Source of the DNA: Rheinheimera hassiensis
GTDB lineage: Bacteria; Pseudomonadota; Gammaproteobacteria; Enterobacterales; Alteromonadaceae
Length of the DNA stretch: 64,000 nt
Reading direction: 5' to 3'
Assembly: GCF_022436675.1 (NCBI RefSeq)
Contig: NZ_JAKUJZ010000001.1
Coordinates: forward strand, 605,006 to 669,005
The notes below the pieces were generated by a model. That model was not told the origin of the DNA. It worked only from the letters and a program-made list of their open reading frames with translations, and did no database searches. Both the position numbers and the translations under genes were made by a program. Of the stretch, positions 9,460 through 19,612 are shown in pieces (position 1 is the first letter of the stretch; each line of letters starts with the position of its first letter).

Positions 9460-10683
9460 TTAACCACCACCTACCATATTGTTTAACGCTAAAATCGGCT
9501 GCAAAATCGCCATGACAATAAATAACACCATACCGGCCATTACCGCTACTAACACCGGTTCAAACACTTTTAACGACACTGTAACTAAGGTTTCAAACTC
9601 GCGGTCCTGCGTATTGGCAGCGCGCTCGAGCATTGAATCAAGCTGGCCGCTTTTTTCGCCGCTGGCAATCATATGCAGCATCATCGGCGGAAACAGCTTG
9701 GTTTGCTCCAGCGCGTTACGTAGCGAAGTACCTTCACGCACCCTTGCCGTGGCATCTGTTACTGCCTGGCGCATATAAGTATTGCTAAGCACATCGGCGC
9801 TAATGCGCATAGCTTCCAGTAACGGCACTGCTGAGGCATTGAGAATACTTAAGGTACGGGCAAAGCGGGCGGTATTCAGCCCTTTCGTTACTTTGCCCAT
9901 AATGCGGCTTTTTAGCACCAGTGCATCCCAGCGAAAACGAAACGCTGGTTTACGTAGCGCCCGTTTAAACAGCACCAGCAACAGCATAAAACCAATCAGG
10001 ACAAAGATGCCGTAAGCGCGTAAAAAGTCACTGGCGGCAATTAAAAACAAGGTTGTGCCGGGCAGGGTTTGGCCCATATGCTCAAACTGGCCGACAATTT
10101 TGGGTACCACCGCCGCCAGCAGGATTGATATCACCAGCACGGCAAAACAGGTCAGAATAATAGGGTACAGCAGGGCCTGCAAAATCTGGCTGCGCATATG
10201 CTGGCGCTGCTCTGTGTAATCGGCCAGCCGGTTTAACACCTGATCCAAATGGCCGGATTTTTCCCCCGCTGCCACCATAGAGCGGAATAAATGGTCAAAT
10301 ACATAGGGAAACTCAGCTAAGCCTTCAGCCAGGCTGTAACCTTCCACTACCTTAGAGCGCACAGTCATCATCATATTGGTTAGCCGTGGCTTGTCGCATT
10401 GCTCGGCAACGGCCAGCAATGCGCTTTCAATCGGCAGGGCAGCTTCAACCAGCGTAGCCAACTGGCGGGTAATAAGCGCCAGCTCGGAGGCGGAAATATT
10501 ACGCTTAAACCATTGCTTACCCGAGGCGAGCATTTTTTCCTGCTGTGACGCCAGCGCCACGCTAACCGGTGTTAATTTTTGTTCACGCAATAACGAGCGG
10601 GCATGGCGGGCATTATCGGCCTCAAGCACACCTTTGCTGTTTTTGCCTCTGGCATCCAGTGCCTGATATTCAAAGGCTGGCAC
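9460..10683 (-). CDS. gspF: type II secretion inner-membrane protein GspF
   Basis: Polytopic platform protein with two T2SSF domains. It opens with the typical MPAFEYQALDARGK and has three transmembrane stretches (about residues 169-190, 222-240 and 375-398), ending in the hydrophobic FEPVLVAVMAGMVLFIVMAI segment. The repeated ATRQLATLVEAALPIESAL and ARTLSILNASAVPLLEAM motifs mark the two cytoplasmic domains. It is 407 residues long and shares one base with gspE. Confidence 0.96.
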   Translation of the reverse strand: MPAFEYQALDARGKNSKGVLEADNARHARSLLREQKLTPVSVALASQQEKMLASGKQWFKRNISASELALITRQLATLVEAALPIESALLAVAEQCDKPRLTNMMMTVRSKVVEGYSLAEGLAEFPYVFDHLFRSMVAAGEKSGHLDQVLNRLADYTEQRQHMRSQILQALLYPIILTCFAVLVISILLAAVVPKIVGQFEHMGQTLPGTTLFLIAASDFLRAYGIFVLIGFMLLLVLFKRALRKPAFRFRWDALVLKSRIMGKVTKGLNTARFARTLSILNASAVPLLEAMRISADVLSNTYMRQAVTDATARVREGTSLRNALEQTKLFPPMMLHMIASGEKSGQLDSMLERAANTQDREFETLVTVSLKVFEPVLVAVMAGMVLFIVMAILQPILALNNMVGGG

Positions 10684-12194
10684 TATACATCCTCACGCGT
10701 AACACGCAGCACTTCTTCCAGCGTGGTTTCGCCACTGAGCACTTTGCTAAAACCATCGGCGCGGATGCTGGGGCTGTGCTGGCGCACATATTTTTCAATG
10801 GCCTGCTCACCCTTGCCGTTGTGAATAAGCTCGCGGATATGCTCGTCTACCAGTAACAGTTCATGAATACCGGTACGGCCACGGTAGCCGGTAAAGTTAC
10901 ATTGATCGCACCCTTTGGCGCGGTAGATCAGTACGCCTTCTTTTTTGGTCACACTTAGCAGGCTACGCTCTTCTTTATCAGGTTCATGCGCTTCTTTACA
11001 GTGTATACATAAGGTACGCACTAAGCGCTGTGCCAATACACCCAGCAAGCTGGACGATAATAAAAACGCTTCTACGCCCATATCTTCCAACCGGGTAATG
11101 GCACCGGCGGCTGTATTGGTGTGCAACGTAGATAACACCAAATGGCCGGTCAAACTGGCCTGTACAGCAATTTGTGCGGTTTCCAGATCGCGTATTTCAC
11201 CTACCATCACTACATCAGGGTCTTGCCGTAATATAGCGCGCAAGCCACGGGCGAAGGTCATGCTCACTTTAGTATTAACCTGGGTTTGGCCAATACCTTC
11301 CAGCTCGTATTCAATCGGGTCTTCTACGGTAAGAATATTGCGATCTTTGGTATTAATTTCGGTTAAACCGGCATACAAAGTAGTACTTTTACCGGAACCG
11401 GTAGGGCCGGTAACCAGAATAATGCCGTGCGGCTTTAAAATAAGCTGCGAAAACGCCTGCTGCACTGACAATGTCATGCCTAAATCAGCTAAATTCAGGT
11501 GGGAATTGTTTTTATCCAGCAAACGCATTACCACCCGCTCGCCATGGCTGGACGGCATAGTAGATACCCGCACATCCACCGCCCGGCCGGCAATGCGCAG
11601 GCTGATACGGCCATCCTGCGGCACACGCTTTTCGGCAATATCCAGTTTGGCCATTACTTTAATACGCGACACCAGCAAGCTGGACAAGCGCCGGTTTGGC
11701 CGCAGTACTTCGCGCAAAATACCGTCTACCCGAAAACGCACTATCAGCGCTTTTTCAAAGGTTTCCACATGAATATCGGACGCACCCAGCTTAATGGCTT
11801 CGCCCAGCATGGCGTTAATCAGCTTGATAATAGGCGCGTCGTCTTCATTTTCCAGTAAGTCTTCGCTTTCCTGAATATCATCAGCCAGTGAAGCCAGGTT
11901 AACTTCGTTACCTATATCTTCCATTAGCTGCTGCGCTTCGCTGGAGTCCCGCTGGTAGCTGGCTTCCAGCATGGCTTCAAATTCTACCGCCGATAAACGC
12001 TGAATCTGAAACGGCTCTGCCAGCATACGGCGCACTTCCAACACGGCAGCAGCGGTGGTCGCGGTATGAATATATAAGCGCCAGCCCTCATCGGCCTGTA
12101 GTTTCAGCAAGACACCGTGGCGTTTGGCAAAGCCGAACGGCAGGCGGATGCGGCTACTGGCCGGTTTTACCTGTTCTGCTTCCAGCGCGTCCAT
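10683..12194 (-). CDS. gspE: type II secretion ATPase GspE
   Basis: Hexameric cytoplasmic ATPase driving pseudopilus assembly. It has an N1/N2 region that binds GspL, Walker [10 protein letters not shown] at about residues 263-271, an Asp box, Walker [17 protein letters not shown] and the C-terminal zinc tetracysteine (CIHC...CDQC) before [12 protein letters not shown]. It is 503 residues long and complete. It shares single bases with gspD and gspF. Confidence 0.97.
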   Translation of the reverse strand: MDALEAEQVKPASSRIRLPFGFAKRHGVLLKLQADEGWRLYIHTATTAAAVLEVRRMLAEPFQIQRLSAVEFEAMLEASYQRDSSEAQQLMEDIGNEVNLASLADDIQESEDLLENEDDAPIIKLINAMLGEAIKLGASDIHVETFEKALIVRFRVDGILREVLRPNRRLSSLLVSRIKVMAKLDIAEKRVPQDGRISLRIAGRAVDVRVSTMPSSHGERVVMRLLDKNNSHLNLADLGMTLSVQQAFSQLILKPHGIILVTGPTGSGKSTTLYAGLTEINTKDRNILTVEDPIEYELEGIGQTQVNTKVSMTFARGLRAILRQDPDVVMVGEIRDLETAQIAVQASLTGHLVLSTLHTNTAAGAITRLEDMGVEAFLLSSSLLGVLAQRLVRTLCIHCKEAHEPDKEERSLLSVTKKEGVLIYRAKGCDQCNFTGYRGRTGIHELLLVDEHIRELIHNGKGEQAIEKYVRQHSPSIRADGFSKVLSGETTLEEVLRVTREDV

Positions 12195-14317
12195 TAGTCT
12201 TGCTTCCCTTGCTCAACACCGGCCGGTGGTTGTTGCTTGTTCATATAATCATCAAAAGTAGGCGGTAATGTCAGTGATTCATCCCACTCTGGCATCACCA
12301 CCTGCTTGGTATTTGGCATTAAGCGGATACCGGCTTCTTCACGCTTTAACTGCTCGGCGCGAATATAGTTATATTTGGTTTTCGAAATACCGGAAATGGC
12401 CGAACCTTCGCGTACTATAGTAGCTTTAATAAATACCATCAGGTTACGTTTTTGTTTGGTAACACTGGTCGATTTAAACAAATGCCCCAAAATAGGAATA
12501 TCGCCTAAAATTGGCACCTTGGATTCGCTTTCCTGCACGTCTTCATCAATTAAGCCGCCCAGCACCACAGTAGCACCGTCATCGGCCATAACCGTGGTTT
12601 TAATTTCACGTTTATTAATGGTGATATCCACCGCAGTGGCGCCACCAATACTGGACACTTCCTGTTCAATGGTTAATTGCACCGCATCGCCTTCGTTAAT
12701 TTGCGGTGTCACTTTAAGCTTAATACCCACCTCCTGCCGATCTACCTGCTGGAACGGGTTGGTATTATTGGAACCAGTGGTAGAGCCGGTAATAACCGGC
12801 ACTTCCTGGCCTACCAGAAAGAACGCTTCCTGGTTATCCATAGTAGTAATATGCGGCGTGGCCAGCACATTGGAGTTAGTGCTGGTGCGTACCGCCTGCA
12901 CAAGAGCGGCCCAATCGCCGCTGACAAAGCCCAGCAAAGCCCCATTTAATCCGCCCAATACCTGCCCTGCAAGCGTGTAGTCACCTTCTGTATCCGGCAC
13001 AGGTATAGTTACGCTGGGAACACCAGGAATAGTTGATTGTTCAACCCGAGGTGGGTTCCTAATTGGCCTGGCAGCTAAAGCTGCACCGGCAGCATCAATA
13101 ATAGAAATGGTATTGCCATTACTAAAGTTAGTACCTCCGCCGTTCTTATTAAGCCACTGCACGCCTAAATCGGTACCATCACCTTCAAATACTTCAACAA
13201 TAATGGCTTCAACCAGTACCTGGGCACGGCGGATATCCAACTGGCGCAGCACTTCTTCTAACGAGCGCATCATATCCGGCTGGGCGGTGATTACCAGTGA
13301 GTTACTGTCGGCGTGGGCTTCAATACTGATAGCCCGGCCGGTATTGGCGGAGGCACTGCGCCCGCCCTGTGCTCCGGCAGCACCTGCGGCGCCCTGTACT
13401 TCTGCTACTATTGATTCACTAACGCCTTTTAGCACCGGTACCAACTCTTCCGCTTTGGCGTATTTTAAGTAAAACACCCGGGTATTGCCGCTGGTTTGCA
13501 GTTCGCTGTCCAGCCGTTTGGCCAGCTCAATTACACGCTGGCGCGCCTGTAATTCGCCGCTGACAATCACACTGTTGGTGCGCTCGTCAGCCACAATACG
13601 CGGCACCAGAAAATCTGGCTGTTCAGCCCGTCCCTGGCTTTTATAAATGCTTTCAAGTATCCGCACAATTTCCGGTGCCGAGGCGAACTGCATTTTGACA
13701 ATTTCCAGTTCCTGATCGCCGGCTTTATCTACCCGCTGAATAATATCTACCAGCCGGTTTACCACCGCGGCCGGGCCGGTCATCATAATCACGTTAGACG
13801 GGTCGTAGTTTACTACGTGGCCGCCACCGGCCTGGTTACTAAACTGGCGTAATAACGGCGCCAACTCACGAACCGACACATTACGCACCTGCACCACACG
13901 GGTAACCATTTCGTCACCCTGGCCCGGTGCATCATCGGTTACCACAGGTATATTGCTGGTTTTGGCGTCTTTGTTGCGTACAACTTTCAATACGCCATTA
14001 TCCATTTCCACCACAGCAAAGCTGTACACTTCCAGTACGTTGAGGAAAAACTGATAATATTGTTTTTCGTTCAGCATTTCGTAGCTGCGCACATTAATGC
14101 GGCCACGTACCTGCGGATCAACAATAATGGTTTTCTTCAGATTCATACCGACGATATTAATAAACTCATTAATATCAGTGCCTTTAAAGTTAGGCGAATA
14201 CATTACTTCTTCCTGTGCCACAACAGACACACCCGGAACAACGGCAGTAAGCGCGGCCGCCACCAGCAAACTGGCCAGCGAACGGCGGGAGAATAAAGAA
14301 AATTGCCCTGATTTCAT
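12194..14317 (-). CDS. gspD: type II secretion secretin GspD
   Basis: Outer-membrane secretin. A signal peptide (about residues 1-34, ending VSVVAQ) is followed by N0 ([21 protein letters not shown]), N1-N3 ring domains, and the secretin core ending in [16 protein letters not shown]. An Ala/Gly-rich insert lies in the N3 region (around residues 307-322). The 707 residues include a C-terminal S-domain-like tail that would bind a pilotin, which is not encoded here. The start is 27 bases after gspC. Confidence 0.97.
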   Translation of the reverse strand: MKSGQFSLFSRRSLASLLVAAALTAVVPGVSVVAQEEVMYSPNFKGTDINEFINIVGMNLKKTIIVDPQVRGRINVRSYEMLNEKQYYQFFLNVLEVYSFAVVEMDNGVLKVVRNKDAKTSNIPVVTDDAPGQGDEMVTRVVQVRNVSVRELAPLLRQFSNQAGGGHVVNYDPSNVIMMTGPAAVVNRLVDIIQRVDKAGDQELEIVKMQFASAPEIVRILESIYKSQGRAEQPDFLVPRIVADERTNSVIVSGELQARQRVIELAKRLDSELQTSGNTRVFYLKYAKAEELVPVLKGVSESIVAEVQGAAGAAGAQGGRSASANTGRAISIEAHADSNSLVITAQPDMMRSLEEVLRQLDIRRAQVLVEAIIVEVFEGDGTDLGVQWLNKNGGGTNFSNGNTISIIDAAGAALAARPIRNPPRVEQSTIPGVPSVTIPVPDTEGDYTLAGQVLGGLNGALLGFVSGDWAALVQAVRTSTNSNVLATPHITTMDNQEAFFLVGQEVPVITGSTTGSNNTNPFQQVDRQEVGIKLKVTPQINEGDAVQLTIEQEVSSIGGATAVDITINKREIKTTVMADDGATVVLGGLIDEDVQESESKVPILGDIPILGHLFKSTSVTKQKRNLMVFIKATIVREGSAISGISKTKYNYIRAEQLKREEAGIRLMPNTKQVVMPEWDESLTLPPTFDDYMNKQQPPAGVEQGKQD

Positions 14318-14344
14318 TAATTTATAACCAATTAGTTTTAATAA

Positions 14345-15292
14345 TTATTGTGACAGACTAACCAGAATATCCCTGATCTCGCCATCGCGCTCTACTTTTA
14401 TTGCCGCTTCTTTGGCATCGCGCAATTCATTAATTACGTTCATTGCCTGCTGCATATCATTTAAACGAATACCATTAATTTCTACAGCCAAATCATTAGG
14501 CTGCAAGCCAAGCTGAGTAAATAAGGACGGGTCTTTGCCCGGCATTAAGCGGTATCCCGCCAGTTGGCCGTTATCCCGGTGGGGTGAAACCCGGATATAG
14601 TCAAAAAACTTCATCGGCTGGGCAATCAGCTCGTCGCGACGCGCATCCAAATCTTCACTTACCTGCAACGGTTGCATTTCCATCGGCTCGGGTGCCGGTG
14701 CCATATCGGTATAAGGCTCTTCCATTTGCTCGTCAGAACGGCCAAGGCCAGCATTAGCCTGTGCAATTTGCGTGTATTCAAAGCCATCCAGCATCAGGGT
14801 TTCATAACGCCCGGCTTGCTGCAACAACACCCGGTCGGCTAACACCTGTTTTAACACTGCACTGGTGCCTTCAATGGTGTCGTCAATGGCGTAGGTTGCC
14901 TCGCTGCCGCGACTTTCTATAATGGCACTACCCTGATTCGGGCTGGCGCCCACCGCAACCAGACCGGTTAACTTAACATTTAGCTGGGTTTTTGGCGCTT
15001 CAGTTACCACAGGTGCAGCTTGTTGTACCGGCACGGCAGATGCTTTGCCAAATAACGAGAAACCGGTTAACGCTGCCAGGCTAACGCCACCGCTTTGCTT
15101 TACTGCCGCCGCAGGCCCGCTGGCGGGTGGCAGGGCATTATTTTCAGGGGCCGGTACCAGTTGCCAGCTAAAGCGTGCCAGTAACCATGCCAGCAGAATA
15201 ACCAACATCAGGTTCAGCACCTGCTGCACCCGGTTTAGTGGCACCTTTTGTAGTTGTCTCGCTAACTGCTGCGTGTCTAATAACGGCTTCAT
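14345..15292 (-). CDS. gspC: type II secretion system protein C
   Basis: Inner-membrane protein connecting the platform to the secretin. It has a transmembrane helix at about residues 27-43 (LNLMLVILLAWLLARF), a Pro/Ala linker, a periplasmic HR domain (TQLNVKLTGLVAVGASP... AIIESRGSEATYAIDD) and a C-terminal PDZ domain (GLQPNDLAVEINGIRL). It is 315 residues long. As first gene of the operon it must carry the promoter, within the 169-base divergent gap to hslR. The Shine-Dalgarno sequence is weak (AGAAG). Confidence 0.95.
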   Translation of the reverse strand: MKPLLDTQQLARQLQKVPLNRVQQVLNLMLVILLAWLLARFSWQLVPAPENNALPPASGPAAAVKQSGGVSLAALTGFSLFGKASAVPVQQAAPVVTEAPKTQLNVKLTGLVAVGASPNQGSAIIESRGSEATYAIDDTIEGTSAVLKQVLADRVLLQQAGRYETLMLDGFEYTQIAQANAGLGRSDEQMEEPYTDMAPAPEPMEMQPLQVSEDLDARRDELIAQPMKFFDYIRVSPHRDNGQLAGYRLMPGKDPSLFTQLGLQPNDLAVEINGIRLNDMQQAMNVINELRDAKEAAIKVERDGEIRDILVSLSQ

Positions 15293-15423
15293 TGCACACT
15301 TCTACTTTAAGAGAGAAATTTATCTTACCCAGTTGTCCGGCAGCCAACAAGGCCAGCGCCGAAATTTACAAGGTATTAACCATGTTTTTTTCGTATCTGC
15401 CGCCATTTCGCCTGCTTTGGCAC

Positions 15424-15429
15424 TATAAT
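15424..15429 (+). promoter_or_regulatory. probable -10 element of hslRO
   Basis: A perfect TATAAT stands 32 bases before the hslR ATG. I could not find a good -35 hexamer at the right spacing, nor a sigma-32 type promoter, although hslR and hslO are heat-shock genes in E. coli. Confidence 0.4.
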
Positions 15430-15461
15430 GGCGATCTTAGTTCGACCACACAGTGTAAATT

Positions 15462-15875
15462 ATGTCGTCAGCAAAACAATCCACGCAGGATACCACCCCA
15501 ACATTACGGTTAGATAAATGGTTGTGGGCCTGCCGCTTTTATAAAACCCGCGCTTTAGCCAAAGAAATGATCGAAGGCGGTAAAGTACATTATAATGGCC
15601 AGCGCTGCAAAGCCAGCAGAACGGTAGAAACTGGCGCCATAGTGCGCCTGCCGCAAGGCACAGATGAAAAAGTAGTAATAGTGCTGGGTTTGTCGGAAAA
15701 ACGCCTGGCTGCACCTTTGGCGCAGCAGCTGTATGAAGAAACAGCCGACAGCATTGATCAGCGGTTAAAACGGGCCGAGCTGAGAAAAACCAACAGCTTG
15801 TTTGCTCCGCACCCGGATACTAAACCAGACAAAAAAGAGCGGCGTAAGCTGCTTTTATTAAAATCGCAGCAGTAA
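15462..15875 (+). CDS. hslR: heat-shock ribosome-associated protein Hsp15
   Basis: S4-domain RNA-binding protein that rescues stalled 50S subunits carrying nascent chains. The S4 signature is LRLDKWLWACRFYKTRALAKEMIEGGKVHYNG (residues 15-46), followed by a basic C-terminal tail rich in Lys/Arg (DKKERRKLLLLKSQQ). The 137 residues match E. coli Hsp15 (133). It precedes hslO by 9 bases. Confidence 0.95.
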   Translation: MSSAKQSTQDTTPTLRLDKWLWACRFYKTRALAKEMIEGGKVHYNGQRCKASRTVETGAIVRLPQGTDEKVVIVLGLSEKRLAAPLAQQLYEETADSIDQRLKRAELRKTNSLFAPHPDTKPDKKERRKLLLLKSQQ

Positions 15876-15884
15876 GAGAACAGC

Positions 15885-16733
15885 ATGAATTCAGATAATT
15901 TATTCCGCTTTTTATTTCAAAACCGCAACGTACGTGGCGAGTTGGTACAACTGGCAGACAGCCTTGATCAGATGCTGTTACATCATGATTACCCGCAGCC
16001 GGTGAAACAGCTGCTGGCCGAGCTGGTGGCAGCCACCAGTTTACTAACCGCCACTTTGAAACTGGATGGCGATATTGCCGTGCAAATTCAGGGCGATGGC
16101 CCGATACGTTTTGCTGCGGTAAATGGCACTGATCAACAGCAATTTCGCGGTGTAGTGCGGATGCAGGCAGAAATTTCCGGTGATAGTTTTCGCGAGCTGA
16201 TTGGTGAAGGCTATCTGCTGGTAACCATTACGCCAAAACAGGGCGAGCGTTATCAGGGTATTATCCCGCTAAGCGGCGACAGCTTAACCAGTACCCTGGA
16301 AGCCTATTTTGCTCAGTCAGAACAACTGCCCACCCGGTTATACCTGTACACCGACTTACAAGCAGCACACTGCCGAGCGGCGGGTTTTATGTTGCAGGTA
16401 TTGCCGGTAGATCAGCAAAAAGCTAAAGCCGATTTTGAAGATTTAGTGATTCTGAGCGATACCCTAACCAAAGACGAAATATTCAGCCTGCCAGCCGAGC
16501 AACTGTTATACCGTTTATTCCATCAGGAAGAGGTAGAACTGTTTGCCCCGCAGCAAGTCAGCTTTATATGCGGTTGCTCGCGTGATAAATGCGCGTCAGC
16601 CATTATCAGCCTGGGCCGTGACATCATTAACGAGCATATTGCCGAAGGCAAACTGGACATTAACTGCGAATACTGCAATAAAAACTACCATTTCAGCCCG
16701 GCCGATTTAACCGCTTTACTGCAACAAATGTAG
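15885..16733 (+). CDS. hslO: redox-regulated holdase chaperone Hsp33
   Basis: Chaperone activated by oxidation and zinc release. The C-terminal zinc switch is intact: CGC at about residues 230-232 (FICGCSRDKC) and CEYC near residue 263 (INCEYCNKNYHF). The N-terminal holdase core starts DNLFRFLFQNRNVRGELVQL. It is 282 residues long and follows hslR in the same order as in E. coli. Confidence 0.96.
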   Translation: MNSDNLFRFLFQNRNVRGELVQLADSLDQMLLHHDYPQPVKQLLAELVAATSLLTATLKLDGDIAVQIQGDGPIRFAAVNGTDQQQFRGVVRMQAEISGDSFRELIGEGYLLVTITPKQGERYQGIIPLSGDSLTSTLEAYFAQSEQLPTRLYLYTDLQAAHCRAAGFMLQVLPVDQQKAKADFEDLVILSDTLTKDEIFSLPAEQLLYRLFHQEEVELFAPQQVSFICGCSRDKCASAIISLGRDIINEHIAEGKLDINCEYCNKNYHFSPADLTALLQQM

Positions 16734-16768
16734 TAAGCAATCGTGGCCGGGTAAAAACCTGTGCTTTG

Positions 16769-17752
16769 TTATGCCATTAACTCTGCCGCTATGCGGTAAC
16801 TGGTTTGCCGCGCTTGCGGGTCGTGCATCATGCTGGTTAGCATCAGCTCGTCGGGGTTATGTTTGGCGATAAAATCCTTAATGCCTTGCTGCACCGCAGC
16901 GGCATCGCCGACAACAGAGCAGGCTAATGCTGTCTGTACATAGGCTTTTTCATGCGGCTGCCAAATAGTGTCCATGCTATCCACCGGCGCCGGCAATAAG
17001 CCGGGCGTGCCGCGCGTCAGGTTAACAAACTGCTGTTGCAGCGAGCTAAACAGCCGTTTGGCTTCAGTTGCGGTGTCTGCTGCAAACACATTCAGCGCCA
17101 GCATCAGGTAGGGTTTATCCAGTTGTGCCGAGGGTTTAAATTCACGCCGGTACAGCTCTGCTGCCTGCTGCATCATGCCGGGGGCAAAATGCGAAGCAAA
17201 TGCATAGGGCAACCCCAACTGCGCCGCTAATTGGGCTCCATATAAGCTGGAGCCTAATATCCATAGCGGCACATGCAACCCTTGCCCCGGCACGGCCTGC
17301 ACTAACTGATTTGGCCTGGCGGCGGCAAAATACTGTTGTAACTCGGCGATGTCGGCCGGGAATTGCGCTTCGGTTTCTACTTTATGCCGCCGTAATGCCC
17401 GTGCTGTGGCCTGGTCGCTACCTGGTGCCCGGCCTAAGCCTAAGTCGATACGGTTAGGGTATAAGGTTGCCAGCGTGCCGAATTGTTCGGCGATAACCAG
17501 CGGCGAATGATTCGGCAGCATAATGCCACCGGCACCTAAACGAATACGCGAGGTAGCAGAGGCTAAATGGCTGATTAATAACGACGTAGCAGCACTGGCA
17601 ATGCCCGGCATATTATGGTGTTCGGCCAGCCAGTAACGATGGTAACCGAGTGACTCGGCATGTTGTGCCAACGCTTTGCTGGCGGCAAAGCTGTCGGCCA
17701 CAGTGCTGCCTGCTGAAACCGGGGCTAAATCTAAAATGGATAAAGGGATCAT
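16769..17752 (-). CDS. luciferase-like flavin-dependent monooxygenase (YhbW-like)
   Basis: LLM-class FMN-dependent oxidoreductase of the YhbW group 1 type. The sequence begins [14 protein letters not shown] and has the diagnostic [20 protein letters not shown] at about residues 37-57 and [10 protein letters not shown] near residue 122. It is 327 residues long, against 335 for E. coli YhbW. The substrate of this group is not known. It converges on hslO with a 35-base gap and has no operon partner. Confidence 0.85.
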   Translation of the reverse strand: MIPLSILDLAPVSAGSTVADSFAASKALAQHAESLGYHRYWLAEHHNMPGIASAATSLLISHLASATSRIRLGAGGIMLPNHSPLVIAEQFGTLATLYPNRIDLGLGRAPGSDQATARALRRHKVETEAQFPADIAELQQYFAAARPNQLVQAVPGQGLHVPLWILGSSLYGAQLAAQLGLPYAFASHFAPGMMQQAAELYRREFKPSAQLDKPYLMLALNVFAADTATEAKRLFSSLQQQFVNLTRGTPGLLPAPVDSMDTIWQPHEKAYVQTALACSVVGDAAAVQQGIKDFIAKHNPDELMLTSMMHDPQARQTSYRIAAELMA

Positions 17753-17862
17753 GTGCGCTCCGCATCGCTGTGAATATGGATATTACATACCAAGTGGTAT
17801 AAAACCATATTAGCAATGGGGGCCTACCTCAGCGGTTTCAAGGGTTAGATAAGCGGCAATAA

Positions 17863-17888
17863 AAAAGCCTCTGATTTTAGAGGCTTTT
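17863..17888 (-). terminator. rho-independent terminator
   Basis: Perfect 10-bp stem AAAAGCCTCT / AGAGGCTTTT with a 6-base loop. On the minus strand it is followed by a T-run, so it would end transcripts of the SusCD-GH32 operon before they reach the monooxygenase gene upstream region. Confidence 0.8.
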
Positions 17889-17917
17889 CCCGATAAATTA
17901 GCGGAGGGTTAGCTGTT

Positions 17918-17936
17918 AAAAAAACGACCCGTCGTT
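17918..17936 (-). terminator. second terminator-like hairpin downstream of GH32 gene
   Basis: On the minus strand AACGAC-GG-GTCGTT followed by a run of seven T. It is shorter than the hairpin at 17863 and lies between it and the GH32 stop; together they make a tandem terminator. Confidence 0.55.
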
Positions 17937-17959
17937 AACCGGCAACCAACCCGGTATGG

Positions 17960-19555
17960 CTATTTTTGCCATATGGACCTGAGTTGCGCTATAGATAGCT
18001 GCTGAATGTTAACAGCACTGTCAGTACTGAGTTTAAGCTGACTATAGGGTGCTTCAGGAAATACCACACTGGTCATCACCGTACGGCCATTGTCGGCAAA
18101 CACTTCTATAGAAGAGGTATCCAGAAATATCTCTAACTGCACGACGCTAGCTTTAATATCTAGTGGCGCCCGTTGCACAGAAGCAAAGCCGGTTTCAAAG
18201 TCGGCAATGCCGGCGTTAGTCCTGTCTAAAATCAATTGTCCCGCTACGGCGTCTATTTTTAGTTTCAGGCTGTGCTTTGCATTTTCAAATGATAGTTCGA
18301 CCCGCTTGGACTGCTTTAAATCCAGCTCAAGTTTGATATGCTCGCCCAACTCTGCAGATTTAGTTAATTTAACTAATTCAACGGCTTGACCGCCTTTAAT
18401 ACTACTATTGCGTACAACTTTAGTATCGGTCGCCAACGACGACAGGCTGGCTACCGGTTGCGAGCTGACTATATAGCTGTTACCCCGCTTTTCTAATTCC
18501 AGCTGCCGGGCAATAGTCATAGCACTACGCCAACGTTGGGTCGGTACTTTATTGGCGTATTGCCAGTTGCTCATCCAACCAATAAACAGATGCCGGCCAT
18601 CTTGCTGCGGCACATCAGACCAGGTTACACCAGCATAGTTGTCGGTACCGTAATCCAGCCAAACTGCTGCTTGTTTTGCAGGCGAGCCTTGTTCCGCCGC
18701 CATAAGCTGTTGGTTAAATGCCGGATCAAGTTTAAAGGTTTTACCATCAAAGTCGCCGACAAAGTACTGTGTGGCCGAGCCACCATTCGGGCCGCCCGGG
18801 TTAATACTGACCAGTAACACATACTTTTCTTCGTCACTGCCATTAACCCGCATCTTAATAAGATCCGGGCATTCCCATACACCACCGTGCGCACCAATGC
18901 CCTGACCAAAATCACCGCTATGCTGCCAGTTTTTTAAGTCGGTTGACGTATAGAAGCTGATTTTATCTTTTACCGCCAGCGACATCACCCAGCTGGAAGA
19001 ATCTTCATGCCAGCTCACTTTAGGGTCGCGAAAATCCCTGATATCAGGGCTTTTCAGCACGGGATTAGCGTCGTACTTGGTCCAGGTTCTGCCGTTATCT
19101 AAGCTGTATGCAATACCCTGCGACTGGAAGGTGTCAGAGCCGAAGTTTTCCTGCAAATGATCATGATAGGTGTAAATGGCCACCATAGCTGGCTTGTCTT
19201 TGCTACCAAAACCAGAGGTATTGTTCCAGTCTACCACCGCACTGCCTGAAAAGATGGTGCCATGTTGATCCGGATATAACGCTATGGGTTGTTGCTCCCA
19301 ATGCACCAAATCTTTGCTGATAGCATGGCCCCAGTGCATAGGCCCCCAGATATTACTGTACGGGTTATATTGATAAAACAGGTGGTATTCACCATCCAGA
19401 TACACCATGCCATTAGGATCATTCATCCATTGCTGCTCTGGGCTGAAATGGAATTGCGGCCGGTGTGGTTCCTGATATAAATCCTCTACCGCCAAGGCAT
19501 TGGGTACCATAGTGCTACTGAATGCTAAGCATAAAGCTAAAACTGTTTTTCTCAT
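17960..19555 (-). CDS. periplasmic GH32 fructan/sucrose hydrolase
   Basis: Glycoside hydrolase family 32 (levanase, inulinase, invertase type), a retaining beta-fructosidase. Catalytic signatures: WMNDPNG with the nucleophile Asp46, RDP at 176-178 stabilising the transition state and WECPD with the acid/base Glu228. A C-terminal beta-sandwich domain (about 390-531) follows. The start at 19555 gives a clear signal peptide (MRKTVLALCLAFSSTMVPNALA) and has AGGA upstream; an in-frame ATG at 19588 would disrupt the signal. It is the last gene of the susC-susD-GH32 unit. Whether it prefers levan, inulin or sucrose cannot be told from sequence alone. Confidence 0.93.
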   Translation of the reverse strand: MRKTVLALCLAFSSTMVPNALAVEDLYQEPHRPQFHFSPEQQWMNDPNGMVYLDGEYHLFYQYNPYSNIWGPMHWGHAISKDLVHWEQQPIALYPDQHGTIFSGSAVVDWNNTSGFGSKDKPAMVAIYTYHDHLQENFGSDTFQSQGIAYSLDNGRTWTKYDANPVLKSPDIRDFRDPKVSWHEDSSSWVMSLAVKDKISFYTSTDLKNWQHSGDFGQGIGAHGGVWECPDLIKMRVNGSDEEKYVLLVSINPGGPNGGSATQYFVGDFDGKTFKLDPAFNQQLMAAEQGSPAKQAAVWLDYGTDNYAGVTWSDVPQQDGRHLFIGWMSNWQYANKVPTQRWRSAMTIARQLELEKRGNSYIVSSQPVASLSSLATDTKVVRNSSIKGGQAVELVKLTKSAELGEHIKLELDLKQSKRVELSFENAKHSLKLKIDAVAGQLILDRTNAGIADFETGFASVQRAPLDIKASVVQLEIFLDTSSIEVFADNGRTVMTSVVFPEAPYSQLKLSTDSAVNIQQLSIAQLRSIWQK

Positions 19556-19578
19556 TTTACTGTATTCCTTTTTAACAG

Positions 19579-19608
19579 ATGGCAGCATCTGAGCTCAGCT
19601 GCTGCCAT
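19579..19608. repeat. 30-bp near-perfect dyad between susD and GH32
   Basis: Two 15-base arms (ATGGCAGCATCTGAG and its inverted partner) with a single mismatch and no spacer. It lies just after the susD stop and before the GH32 ribosome-binding site, without a T-run on the minus strand. It is more likely a transcript-stabilising or processing hairpin than a terminator. Confidence 0.65.
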
Positions 19609-19612
19609 ACAA

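Noticed and set aside
10945..11772. 275-codon plus-strand reading frame
   Set aside because: It is antisense to gspE, which has all catalytic motifs; its composition is Ser/Arg-rich without any domain.
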